Positions 1-9,042 of a DNA stretch of 64,000 nucleotides are shown here, piece after piece (position 1 is the first letter of the stretch; every line of letters begins with the position of its first letter). The position numbers and the translations under genes were made by a program. The stretch is from Bacteroidales bacterium (GTDB lineage Bacteria > Bacteroidota > Bacteroidia > Bacteroidales > Marinilabiliaceae). The notes under the pieces were generated by a model that saw only the letters and a program-made list of their open reading frames with translations, had not been told where the DNA came from and made no database searches. Location: the NCBI GenBank assembly GCA_003249255.1, contig QKJP01000031.1, forward strand, positions 1 to 64,000, in the 5' to 3' direction.

Positions 1-2429
1 GATAATGTAGGGTTTGGATTATAAACTACAGCATCAGTTCCTGACTCGGTACTACAATTGGTCGTGGTGTTAGTAACCAGTACTTTATAAGCTGTGGCAT
101 CATCAGCTACCGGACTATAAATGTCTGATCCTGTGAAAACTGGAGTTGAAGTAGTTACATCGGCGGTTCCTAAAAACCATTTATATGAATAAGTACCTGA
201 TCCGGCATCTACCTCGATCTCGCCTTGGCTTCCAGCACAAACGATTGTATTACTTAGGGATAATGACGGCAACTTATTTACCGTAATAGCTACATCTTCT
301 TCTAAAGTCTTACACCCATTATTATCCTCAACCTCAAGATCTACAAGATAAGTATTAGGTGTTGCAGTATTAGCCAAAGTAGGAAACGTAGCATCTGTAG
401 GATATGGTGTATTTAACAGAATATTCGACCCATCACTCCAGTTAAATGCTTTTATTCCTGTAGTTGCAGGAATACTAGCAGCAGTTGCCTTTATTGCTTC
501 ACCGGAAAGTTCACAAAGACTCTGAGGATCAAAAGTTATAGTAGGATTTTCATGTACCGTCACCACCACATCTTCTTCAACAATAGGAGTAAACACAAGG
601 TCATCAATGGCGAAGTCGTTACCGAGCCCTGCCTTACTTTGATTTCGAATTTCAACAGTAACTTTACCTGTTACATTAGCAGTCCAAATTTCATAAAACT
701 GTTTCCAATCATGATCTTTATCCCCATTAAAGTCAACTCCAACAGCCTTATCATTTACAAAAAACTGCAACTGGTATGGATTTTCATGATCAATATGAAT
801 ATTAGCAAAATATCCTGAAAAAACATAATCTATTCCGGAAACAACATCAACATCTACTGATATTACAGCCCTATTAGGTTCGTCAATTCCATTAGCCATA
901 AACATACCACCTGTCCCATCACCTTTCGTATTATCATCAATATCCCAAAACCAAACTTTGGGTGTAAAACCCGTAATCCATCCATCATAAAAAGCTTCCG
1001 GATTAGGACCAATACTATATTGTCCATTAAGACCAGTATCCTCAGTGATCATATCTTTATAAGTATATGTAGATGTTATATTTGCAGCTATAGCACCTGG
1101 ATCCCCTTCAAAATTACCAAATGGAATTAAGTTACCAGTTTGTTCATTAAAATACCTAATGGTATAAGTAGTTGAAGCAGAAGGTGACACTACCGGCTCA
1201 TCACCAACCAAAGCGGAAGTTCCTTCCGTCCATCCAATAACATTTGCTCCTGAAGGAACAGTTAATTTAAGGTCTTCACCTTTACATATTTCTTCAGTTC
1301 TACAATCAGAAATGGCAACCGTACTATTTATAGTCCCAGTACAGCCACCTGATGATACTTTATAGGTTATATTGTAAATACCAGCAGCTTTTCCTTTTTC
1401 CACAACAGGAGAAGGATCATTAACTCCTACTGTTAAAATATGATGTGGATCTTCCCATGTATGATTATATGCAGCTGAACCACCTGATACTGATGTTGCA
1501 ATTGGTAAATCATCATAAGAACAACCTGAAACCGGAGGACATGTAAGAGTTAAACCTGAAACTACGGTCACAGTATAATCAGTTGATTTTATTGGAGAAA
1601 AGACAAAGTCATCAAGAGCAAAGTCATTGCCGGTTGTATTATTATTTTTATTATAAATCTCAATCACATGATTACCAGCGGTTAAATCTAAAGTGTGATA
1701 AAATTGATCCCAATCATTATCAGCATTACCATTAAAAGTATTACCAGTTGCAACTCCATCAATATAAAATTCCATTTGAAATGGATTTTGTTTATCAATA
1801 TGCAAATTCGCTACCCAAACAGAGAAAACAAATTTACCACCTGTAGGAATTGTAATTGAATTACGATATATCACTTCAGAAGTTGATTGAGCACCATTAA
1901 AACACAACATATATCCTGAACCATCTTGTTTTGTGTGATCTTTAATTGGAGCATACCAATCCGGGTGAAAATTTAAAGGATTTGTACCATGATAATAATA
2001 TCCATCTGCAATTGTATTATTTGGAGGATTATTTACACCTACAAACTGAGTATAATTTAAATTTGCAACAAGCGTTGAATATGCAGTTGCAGGTGTTACA
2101 TCCTCAAAATCGCCATTATCAATATAATTAGTAGTATAATCTACGTAATTAACGGTATAGGTAGTTGTCACTAATGGATGTACCGTTGGAGATTTAGATA
2201 TAGATCCATCAATCTCTAGAATAGCATTTGTCGTACCTTTCTCAACCCATTCTACAATTTCTTGAGTTCCAACAAGAGGATGCGTAAGTGTAAAAGGTTC
2301 TCCTGCACAAATTTGAGCACGTAAAGTATTTGAAATCAAAAATTGAGAAAAAAACATCAACAAAAGAATCCCCTTTCCTTTTGTTATCCAACCAATAGAA
2401 TTGGTATAAAAGCGAGTAATGTTAAGCAT
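1..2429 (-). CDS. Large secreted multi-module surface protein (3' part beyond window)
   Basis: Reading the minus strand from ATG at 2429 gives 809 open codons with no stop before the left edge, so the C-terminus is missing. Residues 1-42 look like an N-terminal membrane/signal segment (ILLLMFFSQF) ending near LRAQICAGEP. Two copies of a roughly 190-residue jelly-roll-like module follow. Each starts with N-G-D/N-F-E, contains FS-x-W/Y-x-AN-x-HID and ends in NDFALDDFVFSPI or NDFAIDDLVFTPI. PKD/SprB-like Ig segments with CxG-x-L motifs lie between and after them. The same module occurs in the protein at 39411-42077, which ends in a T9SS sorting domain, so T9SS export is likely here too. The module resembles CenC/CBM4_9-type carbohydrate-binding folds; the actual ligand is unknown. 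No usual Shine-Dalgarno is visible, as is normal in Bacteroidota. Confidence 0.85.
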   Translation of the reverse strand, partial: MLNITRFYTNSIGWITKGKGILLLMFFSQFLISNTLRAQICAGEPFTLTHPLVGTQEIVEWVEKGTTNAILEIDGSISKSPTVHPLVTTTYTVNYVDYTTNYIDNGDFEDVTPATAYSTLVANLNYTQFVGVNNPPNNTIADGYYYHGTNPLNFHPDWYAPIKDHTKQDGSGYMLCFNGAQSTSEVIYRNSITIPTGGKFVFSVWVANLHIDKQNPFQMEFYIDGVATGNTFNGNADNDWDQFYHTLDLTAGNHVIEIYNKNNNTTGNDFALDDFVFSPIKSTDYTVTVVSGLTLTCPPVSGCSYDDLPIATSVSGGSAAYNHTWEDPHHILTVGVNDPSPVVEKGKAAGIYNITYKVSSGGCTGTINSTVAISDCRTEEICKGEDLKLTVPSGANVIGWTEGTSALVGDEPVVSPSASTTYTIRYFNEQTGNLIPFGNFEGDPGAIAANITSTYTYKDMITEDTGLNGQYSIGPNPEAFYDGWITGFTPKVWFWDIDDNTKGDGTGGMFMANGIDEPNRAVISVDVDVVSGIDYVFSGYFANIHIDHENPYQLQFFVNDKAVGVDFNGDKDHDWKQFYEIWTANVTGKVTVEIRNQSKAGLGNDFAIDDLVFTPIVEEDVVVTVHENPTITFDPQSLCELSGEAIKATAASIPATTGIKAFNWSDGSNILLNTPYPTDATFPTLANTATPNTYLVDLEVEDNNGCKTLEEDVAITVNKLPSLSLSNTIVCAGSQGEIEVDAGSGTYSYKWFLGTADVTTSTPVFTGSDIYSPVADDATAYKVLVTNTTTNCSTESGTDAVVYNPNPTL

Positions 2430-2904
2430 ACGCCTTATTTTTTTGATATAGTTAGCTTCGCTAAATAATAGAATTTTAACCATTTAACCAAACCCCAACT
2501 GAACACAAAAGTCTACAAATACCCCTGTTTAAACGATGAATTTACCACCTACCAATACTTATCTTAATAGCAGCTGTTAACAACTGTTAAATAGCATTTT
2601 TTCTAACGTCACTTGCAAGTGATTCATTCATCAAAAGAAAAGGCATTTTCATCAACAAAAGTCAACCCCAGTCACCGCAAATACTTAACATAAACACAAC
2701 GTACCTAATGAACTAAAGTATCCTTCTTTAATCTCCCCTGAACACCTAAAAAATGTGGAGTTAGGAGCTAATTTGTATTAATTCTAAATAATTAAACAAC
2801 CCTTTAGTAGGGCTTATTCTTACATTTTGTTAAACATGATTTAAGCACATTAAATAAATAGAAGGAAGTGTTAAAAAATGTAAAAACCTAAAACAAACCC
2901 AAAC
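2430..2904. other. Gene-free stretch, nothing firm seen
   Basis: This AT-rich stretch lies between the start of the surface protein gene (minus strand) and the stop of the dbpA-like gene (minus strand). It must hold the promoter of the former. I see no convincing TAnnTTTG box, no strong terminator hairpin and no RNA gene. Confidence 0.4.
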
Positions 2905-4221
2905 CTACAATGAAACTTGCAATTGCACCTTGCGTCCTTTTATTTTACACCCCTTTAGCGCTTTAATTAGCATCTGCTCAAATCCTCTACGAACAGCAAA
3001 AAAAGTAATTCGATCTAAGACATCGACTTTACCTAAATTTTCTTTTGAAAGGGGACTATTCTTGAGTACAAAACCAACCACATCGACTTTATTCACATTA
3101 TCTTTTCGGCCTAAAGGCAGATACATGGTAATCCACTCCGGAAAATCAGGAATACTATTTTCTCCATGACAACTTTCGATAGGTATATGTGAGGAAATAT
3201 AATCCGGCAGATGCTCATTTTCAGCCAACACACAATAAGAAACACCTGTGGCATTCATCCGAGCCGTTCGACCATTCCGGTGCACAAAAGCCTCTTGTGT
3301 TCCCGGTAATTGGTAATGAATCACACATTTTATTTCAGGAATATCAATACCTCTTGACGCTAAATCGGTAGCGACTAATAATTGATGGCTGCCATTCCGA
3401 AATTTAAGCAATGCTCTTTCACGATCTAACTGCTGAAGACCTCCATGAAAAAGATCATGCTCAACATTTAAGGACTTCAAATGCTCACTAATTCGTTCTG
3501 CCGCCTCTCTATGATTTACAAAAACAATGACAGGCTCATTCCCAATGTAACACAATAAGCGAAATAAAGCATCTAGCTTATCCACACCGTTGGCAATCAC
3601 TTGCTTTAATTCTAACTGAGGAGGATGATTTTGTTTTTCCAAATAGGATATCTGAATCGGATTAGACAGACCTACAAAATCAGGAATCTGAGCCAAAGAA
3701 GTAGCTGAAGTTAAAATCCGTTGTTTCAATCCCACTAAACGACCTAATATTTCAGTCATTTCTTTTTCAAAACCGAGTTCTAATGATTTATCAAATTCAT
3801 CTAAAACAAGCGTGTGCATGCCACCGGGATTAAAGCTTCCCCGGCGCAAATGATCTGCAATTCGTCCCGGAGTGCCGATAACAACCTGAGGAAATCCATT
3901 AAAGTTATTGAGTTCTATTTGGGTTGAATGACCACCATAACAGCAATTCACTTTCAAATTAGTCCTCAAACTCTTAAAAACTTGCTCTAATTGAATCGCT
4001 AACTCTCGCGAAGGAGCCAGAATCAACAATTGAGCATTTGTGTTATCCTGTTTAATGTTTGAGATTAAAGGAAGCATAAAAGCAAGTGTTTTACCGGATC
4101 CGGTTGGAGAGAGCAAAACCAGGTCTTGATGATTAGAGATAACTTCACCTGCTTTAAGTTGCATTTCAGTTAGTTGTTTAATTCCTAACCTATTTAAGTG
4201 GGCATTTGTATTTTCATCCAT
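2905..4221 (-). CDS. dbpA: DEAD-box ATP-dependent RNA helicase, DbpA type
   Basis: This is an ATP-dependent RNA helicase of 438 residues. The Q-motif region is followed by Walker A PTGSGKT (39-45), PSRELAIQ, GTPGR, DEFD (a DEAD-box variant), SAT, a helicase C domain with VFVNHR, RGIDIPE and HRNGRTAR. The last 70 residues (KVDVVGFVLKN to KIKGRKVQLQV) match the RRM-like RNA-binding domain of DbpA, which in E. coli targets 23S rRNA hairpin 92 during large-subunit assembly. Length fits the family. It stands alone, with the next minus-strand gene over 400 bases upstream. Function in 50S maturation is inferred from the C-terminal domain; general DEAD-box activity is certain. Confidence 0.88.
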   Translation of the reverse strand: MDENTNAHLNRLGIKQLTEMQLKAGEVISNHQDLVLLSPTGSGKTLAFMLPLISNIKQDNTNAQLLILAPSRELAIQLEQVFKSLRTNLKVNCCYGGHSTQIELNNFNGFPQVVIGTPGRIADHLRRGSFNPGGMHTLVLDEFDKSLELGFEKEMTEILGRLVGLKQRILTSATSLAQIPDFVGLSNPIQISYLEKQNHPPQLELKQVIANGVDKLDALFRLLCYIGNEPVIVFVNHREAAERISEHLKSLNVEHDLFHGGLQQLDRERALLKFRNGSHQLLVATDLASRGIDIPEIKCVIHYQLPGTQEAFVHRNGRTARMNATGVSYCVLAENEHLPDYISSHIPIESCHGENSIPDFPEWITMYLPLGRKDNVNKVDVVGFVLKNSPLSKENLGKVDVLDRITFFAVRRGFEQMLIKALKGCKIKGRKVQLQVSL

Positions 4222-4484
4222 TTTGCAAAGATGCTAAAATGATTGCTAGATTTTGTGTCTTCGAAAAAATATTAACCGCAAAGGAGGCGAAGAGATACGC
4301 GAAGTTCGCAGAGATTTTTTTAGAAATTTGGTTAAAGCCATTTTTGAATGTCATTAATTCCCTGGCGCTTTACACGAGGTATTTGACTACGCTCCGTTGG
4401 CGCTAATTAGCCCTATGTAACAGAAGTACATCACTTTCGGTTACGAATGGTTGGATTTTTTGTAACAATGGAATATTGATTTTT

Positions 4485-4600
4485 GAGGTCAGTAGATATG
4501 TCCATACATTTCTGCATAAATCTAAAAAAAATCCAAAGTGGACGACATTCCAAAGCCTAGCCTGTAGGGGCTAGGATAATAAACAGGTGTTTTATTTAAG
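4485..4600 (+). repeat. Dispersed intergenic repeat family R1, copy A (short form)
   Basis: It begins GAGGTCAGTAG and contains ACATTTCTGCATAAA, CCAAAG and a perfect 7-bp hairpin, CCTAGCC (4556-4562) with GGCTAGG (4569-4575). It matches 6897-7098 and, inverted, 63350-63550, plus a partial copy at 23841-23905. This copy lacks the outer half that the two long copies share. Confidence 0.85.
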
Positions 4601-4620
4601 CTCCCATGGGCACAGTCAAC

Positions 4621-4650
4621 AAAAAAAGCCGGACAAAACTAGCCCGGCCT
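4621..4650 (-). terminator. Rho-independent terminator of the NUMOD4/HNH gene
   Basis: On the minus strand a GCCGG/CCGGC stem (plus positions 4628-4648) is followed by a run of seven T (plus A run 4621-4627). It lies just after the stop of the gene at 4675-5244. Confidence 0.75.
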
Positions 4651-4674
4651 TTAAATTCCACTTACTTCTTATCC

Positions 4675-5244
4675 TTAAACTCCTACAGGCTCAACTTCTG
4701 CCCAGTTTTCTTTTCGTTTTATTCGGCTTACCTGCATTTCACTGACGCAAAACATTTTTGAGATCACATTTTGTTTTACGCCTTTTTCCAGCATGCCTTT
4801 AATGATGGCAACATCTTCTTTGCTTAGCTTACTACTGGTTACAACTTTGCCCGCTTTTTTACGAGCCTCCTGCAAAGCTTTATGCATGCGTCTGTAGCTT
4901 TCTTCTTTGGTGACCCACTGCAAGTTAGAAACATGATTATTTTGCTTATTCCAATCTAAATGAATAACCACATCCTGCTCATCGGCAGACTTTGAAATAA
5001 AATACTCTGCAGTTAATTTATGCACCAGATAGGAACGTTTTTTCCCATCTACGCGAAGACTCACATTGTAAAAGCCCTTAATATTACCAAGCTTTACTAT
5101 TCGTCCATTTTCTCGATCGTAACAATAACTTTTAATACGGCCATAGTTACTGATTTCATACTTTTTATCCGGGAAAGTTAACTCTTTCCATACTTCATCA
5201 TCAATTTTGCGAAGTTTTCTTTCTTTAAGTTCTGGTTGTGTCAC
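4675..5244 (-). CDS. NUMOD4/HNH endonuclease-like protein with C-terminal HTH
   Basis: 189 residues. The N-terminus has a NUMOD4-type motif (EVWKELTFPDKKYEISNYGRI, about 18-38), a DNA-binding segment often found in homing endonucleases. It is followed by an HNH_3-like core (VHKLTAEYF, then VIHLDWNKQNNHVSNLQWVT). The central His and the NN...NLQW pattern are kept, but the usual VNHxDG reads VIHLDW. The C-terminal 60 residues (KEDVAIIKGMLEKG to VSRIKRKENW) look like a helix-turn-helix. Such free-standing genes are common in Bacteroidota. Whether it still cuts DNA is unclear. It has its own terminator at 4621-4650 and no partner gene. Confidence 0.8.
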   Translation of the reverse strand: MTQPELKERKLRKIDDEVWKELTFPDKKYEISNYGRIKSYCYDRENGRIVKLGNIKGFYNVSLRVDGKKRSYLVHKLTAEYFISKSADEQDVVIHLDWNKQNNHVSNLQWVTKEESYRRMHKALQEARKKAGKVVTSSKLSKEDVAIIKGMLEKGVKQNVISKMFCVSEMQVSRIKRKENWAEVEPVGV

Positions 5245-5768
5245 AATATTACTTTTTTGGGTTATAGGCTATATTCTTATATGAACTGACTTATCTGTTC
5301 ATAAAATTAATCGGAGGCTATTACTATAAACGTGCTATAGTATTAACAAAAATAAAAAAAGAAATATAGTTAACAATAATCAATTTAACATTCACAAATG
5401 CTACACAAGTAGAACCAAAGCGAAATCTACACCTCAAAAACAGGCTATACCCCCAACAAAAACAACTCTTTACACAGAGTTTTAAGAGAAGACACCAGTT
5501 CGACCAAAAGAGTAATTTATTTGACTAATGAATGATTTATGTTGATTAACGCCCCACGTTTTCTCACGCCATTCATTCTTGTACAGCAAGAATATTGATC
5601 AAAAAGAACCTTTGGCTATTGATACTAGACCTAAGACTAAGCACAACACACCAGATTTTTATAAGATCAAACTTCCCTGTTGACCCAATCAACCTTTTTC
5701 TAAAACCATTGTTTCTCTCGAACAGAAATAAAGGATTACTACCTTTGCAGTGAAAATTACAGAACAGG
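5245..5768. other. Gene-free stretch between divergent genes
   Basis: It separates the NUMOD4/HNH gene (minus) from dus (plus). Near 5278-5301 there is a short inverted repeat, TATGAAC and GTTCATA with a 10-base spacer, a possible regulator site for the HNH gene. The dus promoter box is at 5740-5747. A 111-codon minus-strand frame overlapping dus is not credible. No RNA gene seen. Confidence 0.4.
5740..5747 (+). promoter_or_regulatory. Bacteroidota -7 box TACCTTTG upstream of dus
   Basis: The box TACCTTTG followed by CA matches the Bacteroidota consensus TAnnTTTG and lies 21 bases upstream of the dus ATG. A TTG at 5709-5711 is further away than the usual -33 spacing, so the -33 element is uncertain. 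Confidence 0.6.
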
Positions 5769-6782
5769 ATGGATAACAAAAATAACACCCCTAACTTTTG
5801 GCAAACGTACAAGAAAGGAATGTGGGCATTAGCTCCAATGGAAGATGTGACCGACACTACCTTTAGAGAACTTGTTTTAAACCTAAGCGAACCGGAACAT
5901 TTACACATTCTTTTTAGCGAATTTTTATCGACTGATGGTTTTTGCCATCCGGTAGGCCAGGAAAAAGTGATTCATCGCTTTAAAATCAATGACAGTGAAC
6001 TGAAGCTAGCCAAAGAGATGAATGTCAAACTGGTTGCTCAAATATGGGGAACAGATCCTGAAAAGTTTGCCAAAACAGCAAAATACATTTCTGAAGAAAC
6101 TGCATTTGATGGCATTGATATTAACATGGGATGCCCCATGAAAAACATCATCAAAAAAGGAGCTTGCTCGGCTTTAATCAACACGCCACAATTGGCCCGC
6201 GAAATCATCTCTGCAACTAAAGAAGCCACTCACCTCCCATTAAGTGTAAAAACACGTATTGGATTTAAATCTGTTGTAACAGAAGCGTGGATAAGTGAAC
6301 TGCTACATTCAGAGATTGACGCTTTAACGGTTCATGGTAGAATTCAATCGATAATGTCGGACGGCGTTGCTGATTGGAATGAAATTAAAAAAGCCGTTGA
6401 GCTTAGAGACAAAATCAATCCCAGAATAAAAATACTTGGTAATGGAGATGTGATGTCTATTGCCGAATGTAACGAGAAAGTAGATAACTACGGCGTTGAT
6501 GGTGTAATGATTGGAAGAGGAATATTTGCAAATCCGTGGTTCTTTAATCCAGATTTTGAACCGGAGATGGAAGATAAATTAAAGGCTCTTCTGCTACATT
6601 CTAAGCTCTATTGGCAAACCTGGGAGGGTGAAAAGCCATGGTCGATCTTAAAACGTTTCTTTAAAATATACACCAACAACTTTAAAGGAGCAGCAGCTTT
6701 ACGAGCGGCTTTGATGGATACACATAATTTACCGGAAGCTGAAGAGGTGCTTGATAAATTTCACAATAGACAGTTGGATTGA
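5769..6782 (+). CDS. dus: tRNA-dihydrouridine synthase
   Basis: FMN-dependent reductase that makes dihydrouridine in tRNA. 337 residues with the Dus TIM-barrel signatures: ALAPMEDVTDTTFREL near the N-terminus, DGIDINMGCPMKNIIKKGA with the catalytic Cys in MGCP, VKTRIGF, HGR for phosphate contact, and NGDV plus GVDGVMIGRGIFANPWFF near residue 240. The length is typical of Dus proteins. The N-terminal PMEDVTD form is common in the Bacteroidota subfamily; whether it corresponds to DusA, B or C specificity cannot be told from sequence alone. It is monocistronic, with a promoter box at 5740-5747 and repeat DNA downstream. Confidence 0.93.
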   Translation: MDNKNNTPNFWQTYKKGMWALAPMEDVTDTTFRELVLNLSEPEHLHILFSEFLSTDGFCHPVGQEKVIHRFKINDSELKLAKEMNVKLVAQIWGTDPEKFAKTAKYISEETAFDGIDINMGCPMKNIIKKGACSALINTPQLAREIISATKEATHLPLSVKTRIGFKSVVTEAWISELLHSEIDALTVHGRIQSIMSDGVADWNEIKKAVELRDKINPRIKILGNGDVMSIAECNEKVDNYGVDGVMIGRGIFANPWFFNPDFEPEMEDKLKALLLHSKLYWQTWEGEKPWSILKRFFKIYTNNFKGAAALRAALMDTHNLPEAEEVLDKFHNRQLD

Positions 6783-7168
6783 TGTGCAAATTATTTAAAT
6801 GTGCCAATTAGAAAATCAATCAATGCGTAAAAGATATTATTCTGCTAAATACTCGATGCACAAAAACAAAGAGTGTTTGATGTGTAAAAATAAATTGAGG
6901 TCAGTAGATAATACATACATTTCTGCATAAAGATAAAAAAAGCCCCAAAGCGGCGATATTCCAAAGCCTAGTCTATAAGGGCTAGGATATTAATCAGGTA
7001 TTTTTTAAAAACGCCAAAGCGTAGTCGTTTGATTAAGACTATGCATCTTTGGCGCTAACGTAAGTTTACTATTGATAAGCATTTAACTACTTACCTCTAA
7101 AAATATATTCATCAGCACATTGACTCATTTACACATGGTTACAAAATTCAATTTGCACATTGAACCCA
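6783..7168. other. Gene-free stretch between convergent genes, mostly repeats
   Basis: It holds ATGTGCAAATT-type degenerate repeats (about 6781-6890 and 7115-7165) on both sides of long repeat copy B (6897-7098). No gene is visible. Confidence 0.5.
6897..7098 (+). repeat. Dispersed intergenic repeat family R1, copy B (long form)
   Basis: It runs from GAGGTCAGTAG to TTACCTCT, about 202 bp. The CCTAG...CTAGG hairpin is at 6967-6986. The outer half, including TTACTATTGATAAG and TTTAACTACTTACCTCT, matches the copy at 63350-63550 in inverted orientation with scattered differences. It sits between the dus and ClC genes. Confidence 0.9.
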
Positions 7169-8938
7169 TTAACTCGACATCATTTTAAGATACTGACGAT
7201 AGGCCGTAAAGGCATTAGCACGTGAAATAAAACCGAGGTATTTTCCTTTATCGATAACAGCAATGTTAAAGCGCGAAGATTTATTAAACATCTCAACTAA
7301 ATCTTCCATCGAATCATCAGGACTTATGTAATACTCCGGCATGTACATTAAGTCTTTAACCATGGTTTTAGTGTAAAGTTCAGGCTTGAAGATAATATCT
7401 CGAACATCATCCATTTTCACCATTCCTTTTAGGATACCCTCATCATCCACAATTGGAAATAGGTTTCGATGATTTTCTGAAATGGCTTGAACCAAATCGC
7501 CTAAAGTTGCATTTATAGACACTTTGCCAAAGTCGGTTTCTATTAAGTCCTTTACTTCCATCATGGTCAATACAGCCTGGTCTTTATCGTGAGTAACCAA
7601 TTCTTTACGGTGAGCCAACTGATGCGTATAAACCGAATAAGGAGCAAAGGTTTTTGCCGTTGCAAAAGAAGCTGTAGCGGTAATCATTAAGGGCAAAAAC
7701 AACTGGTATCCACCAGATAAATCGGCGATAAGAAACAAGCCGGTTAAGGGAGCTTGTAATACACCAGCAATTAAACCGGCCATACCAATTAAGGCAAAAT
7801 TACGCTCCGAAATAGTATGCATTCCCATTTTATTAACCACCAGTGCATACAAAAGACCCGTATTAGCTCCCATAAACAGAGTTGGCGCAAAAATACCTCC
7901 AACACCACCACTACCAAATGTTAAGGATGCAGCAACAACCTTTAAAGCAATTACCGCTAACATAAAAATAACCATCAACACAAAGGTATCAGAATGATGA
8001 GCAAAGATGGTTCCTTCAAAGACAAAGCTCATATCACCTTTTAAGGCCAGGTTAATAAATTCATAACCTTCGCCATATAAAGACGGAAAGAAAAACAAAA
8101 GAAAACCTAGCAATAAACTCCCCACCACAATACGCACACGCATCTGTTGAAAACTTTCGAACCATCCTTCAATTAAGATGTAAATACGTGTAAAGTAAAC
8201 GGCGATAAAGCCACATACGATTCCTAAACCGGCATAAAAAGGCAAATCTATCAACTGATAACCTTCTAACACCTCAAAAGGATAAACCACCTCCGTTCCC
8301 ATTAAAAAATAAGATACGATAACCGCTGATATGGATGATAACAGAATGGGCACTAATGAGGCCAACGTTAAATCCAGCATAATTACCTCCAAGGCAAATA
8401 CGATAGCAGCTACAGGAGCCTTAAAAATAGCAGCCATAGCACCGGCACAGGCACAGCCAAGCATGAGTTTTATCTGGCGGTAATTTAAGTTAAAGAGATT
8501 CCCCATGTTACTCCCAATGGCAGCTCCCGTAGAAACTGTTGGCCCCTCTAGCCCAACACTTCCACCAAAACCAACCGTTAGGGCACTGGTCACGATGGAT
8601 GAAAACATATTGTGCTTATTCATCTTACCCATACTTTTTGAAATGGCATACAAAACATTGGGTATACCATGCCGTACAGGGCGGCGAATCACAAATTTCA
8701 TAAATAGGATGGTCAAAAAAATTCCCACCGTAGGAGTGAGTATATACAAAAACTTATAGCCATCGTTGAGAAAGTTGATAACACTATGGCTTATAAAATG
8801 CACCAGTTTCTTGATAACTACCGCAGCAATTCCACAGGCAATGCCAAGCAACACCGATAAAATCATCATAAATTGACGATTTGTTACGTACCTTAGCCGC
8901 CAGACAAGGAATTTTTGTAAGAATGATTTCTTTTCCAT
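7169..8938 (-). CDS. ClC-family chloride channel/transporter with CBS pair
   Basis: Inner-membrane ClC protein moving chloride, possibly as a Cl-/H+ antiporter. The filter-loop motifs are visible: RHGIPNV (for GSGIP), GSVGLEGPTVSTGAAIG with the gating Glu in GLEGP, and GSGGVGGIFAPTLFMGA (GxFxP). Around 10 hydrophobic segments cover the first two thirds. The last 130 residues form two CBS domains (DLVQAISENHRNLFPIVDD; SMEDLVEMFNKSSRFNIAVID). I chose the ATG at 8938 (MEKKSFLQKF), which gives 589 residues and puts a basic N-terminus before the first helix. An in-frame ATG at 8980 would add 14 residues. It is divergent from the TonB receptor gene at 9043. Confidence 0.9.
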   Translation of the reverse strand: MEKKSFLQKFLVWRLRYVTNRQFMMILSVLLGIACGIAAVVIKKLVHFISHSVINFLNDGYKFLYILTPTVGIFLTILFMKFVIRRPVRHGIPNVLYAISKSMGKMNKHNMFSSIVTSALTVGFGGSVGLEGPTVSTGAAIGSNMGNLFNLNYRQIKLMLGCACAGAMAAIFKAPVAAIVFALEVIMLDLTLASLVPILLSSISAVIVSYFLMGTEVVYPFEVLEGYQLIDLPFYAGLGIVCGFIAVYFTRIYILIEGWFESFQQMRVRIVVGSLLLGFLLFFFPSLYGEGYEFINLALKGDMSFVFEGTIFAHHSDTFVLMVIFMLAVIALKVVAASLTFGSGGVGGIFAPTLFMGANTGLLYALVVNKMGMHTISERNFALIGMAGLIAGVLQAPLTGLFLIADLSGGYQLFLPLMITATASFATAKTFAPYSVYTHQLAHRKELVTHDKDQAVLTMMEVKDLIETDFGKVSINATLGDLVQAISENHRNLFPIVDDEGILKGMVKMDDVRDIIFKPELYTKTMVKDLMYMPEYYISPDDSMEDLVEMFNKSSRFNIAVIDKGKYLGFISRANAFTAYRQYLKMMSS

Positions 8939-9042
8939 ACAAGATGATATGATCCATTCAAATTTAACATTTTTTAGCAAGGCAAAGGAAAAACTTTTTT
9001 CAAGCTACAAGTGTTTAATTCCAAACAAAAAACATTAAACAA

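Larger units (their letters stand above)
4222..4674. other. Gene-free stretch with dispersed repeat copy A
   Basis: The part next to dbpA contains a degenerate run of CGCAAAGG/CGCAGAG-like units (about 4275-4315). The rest holds copy A of the dispersed repeat (4485-4600) and the terminator of the NUMOD4/HNH gene. No open frame here looks like a real gene. Confidence 0.5.

Noticed and set aside
5573-5908. 111-codon minus-strand frame overlapping the start of dus
   Set aside because: It overlaps the clear dus gene and its promoter, has no recognisable motif and reads as low-complexity shadow.
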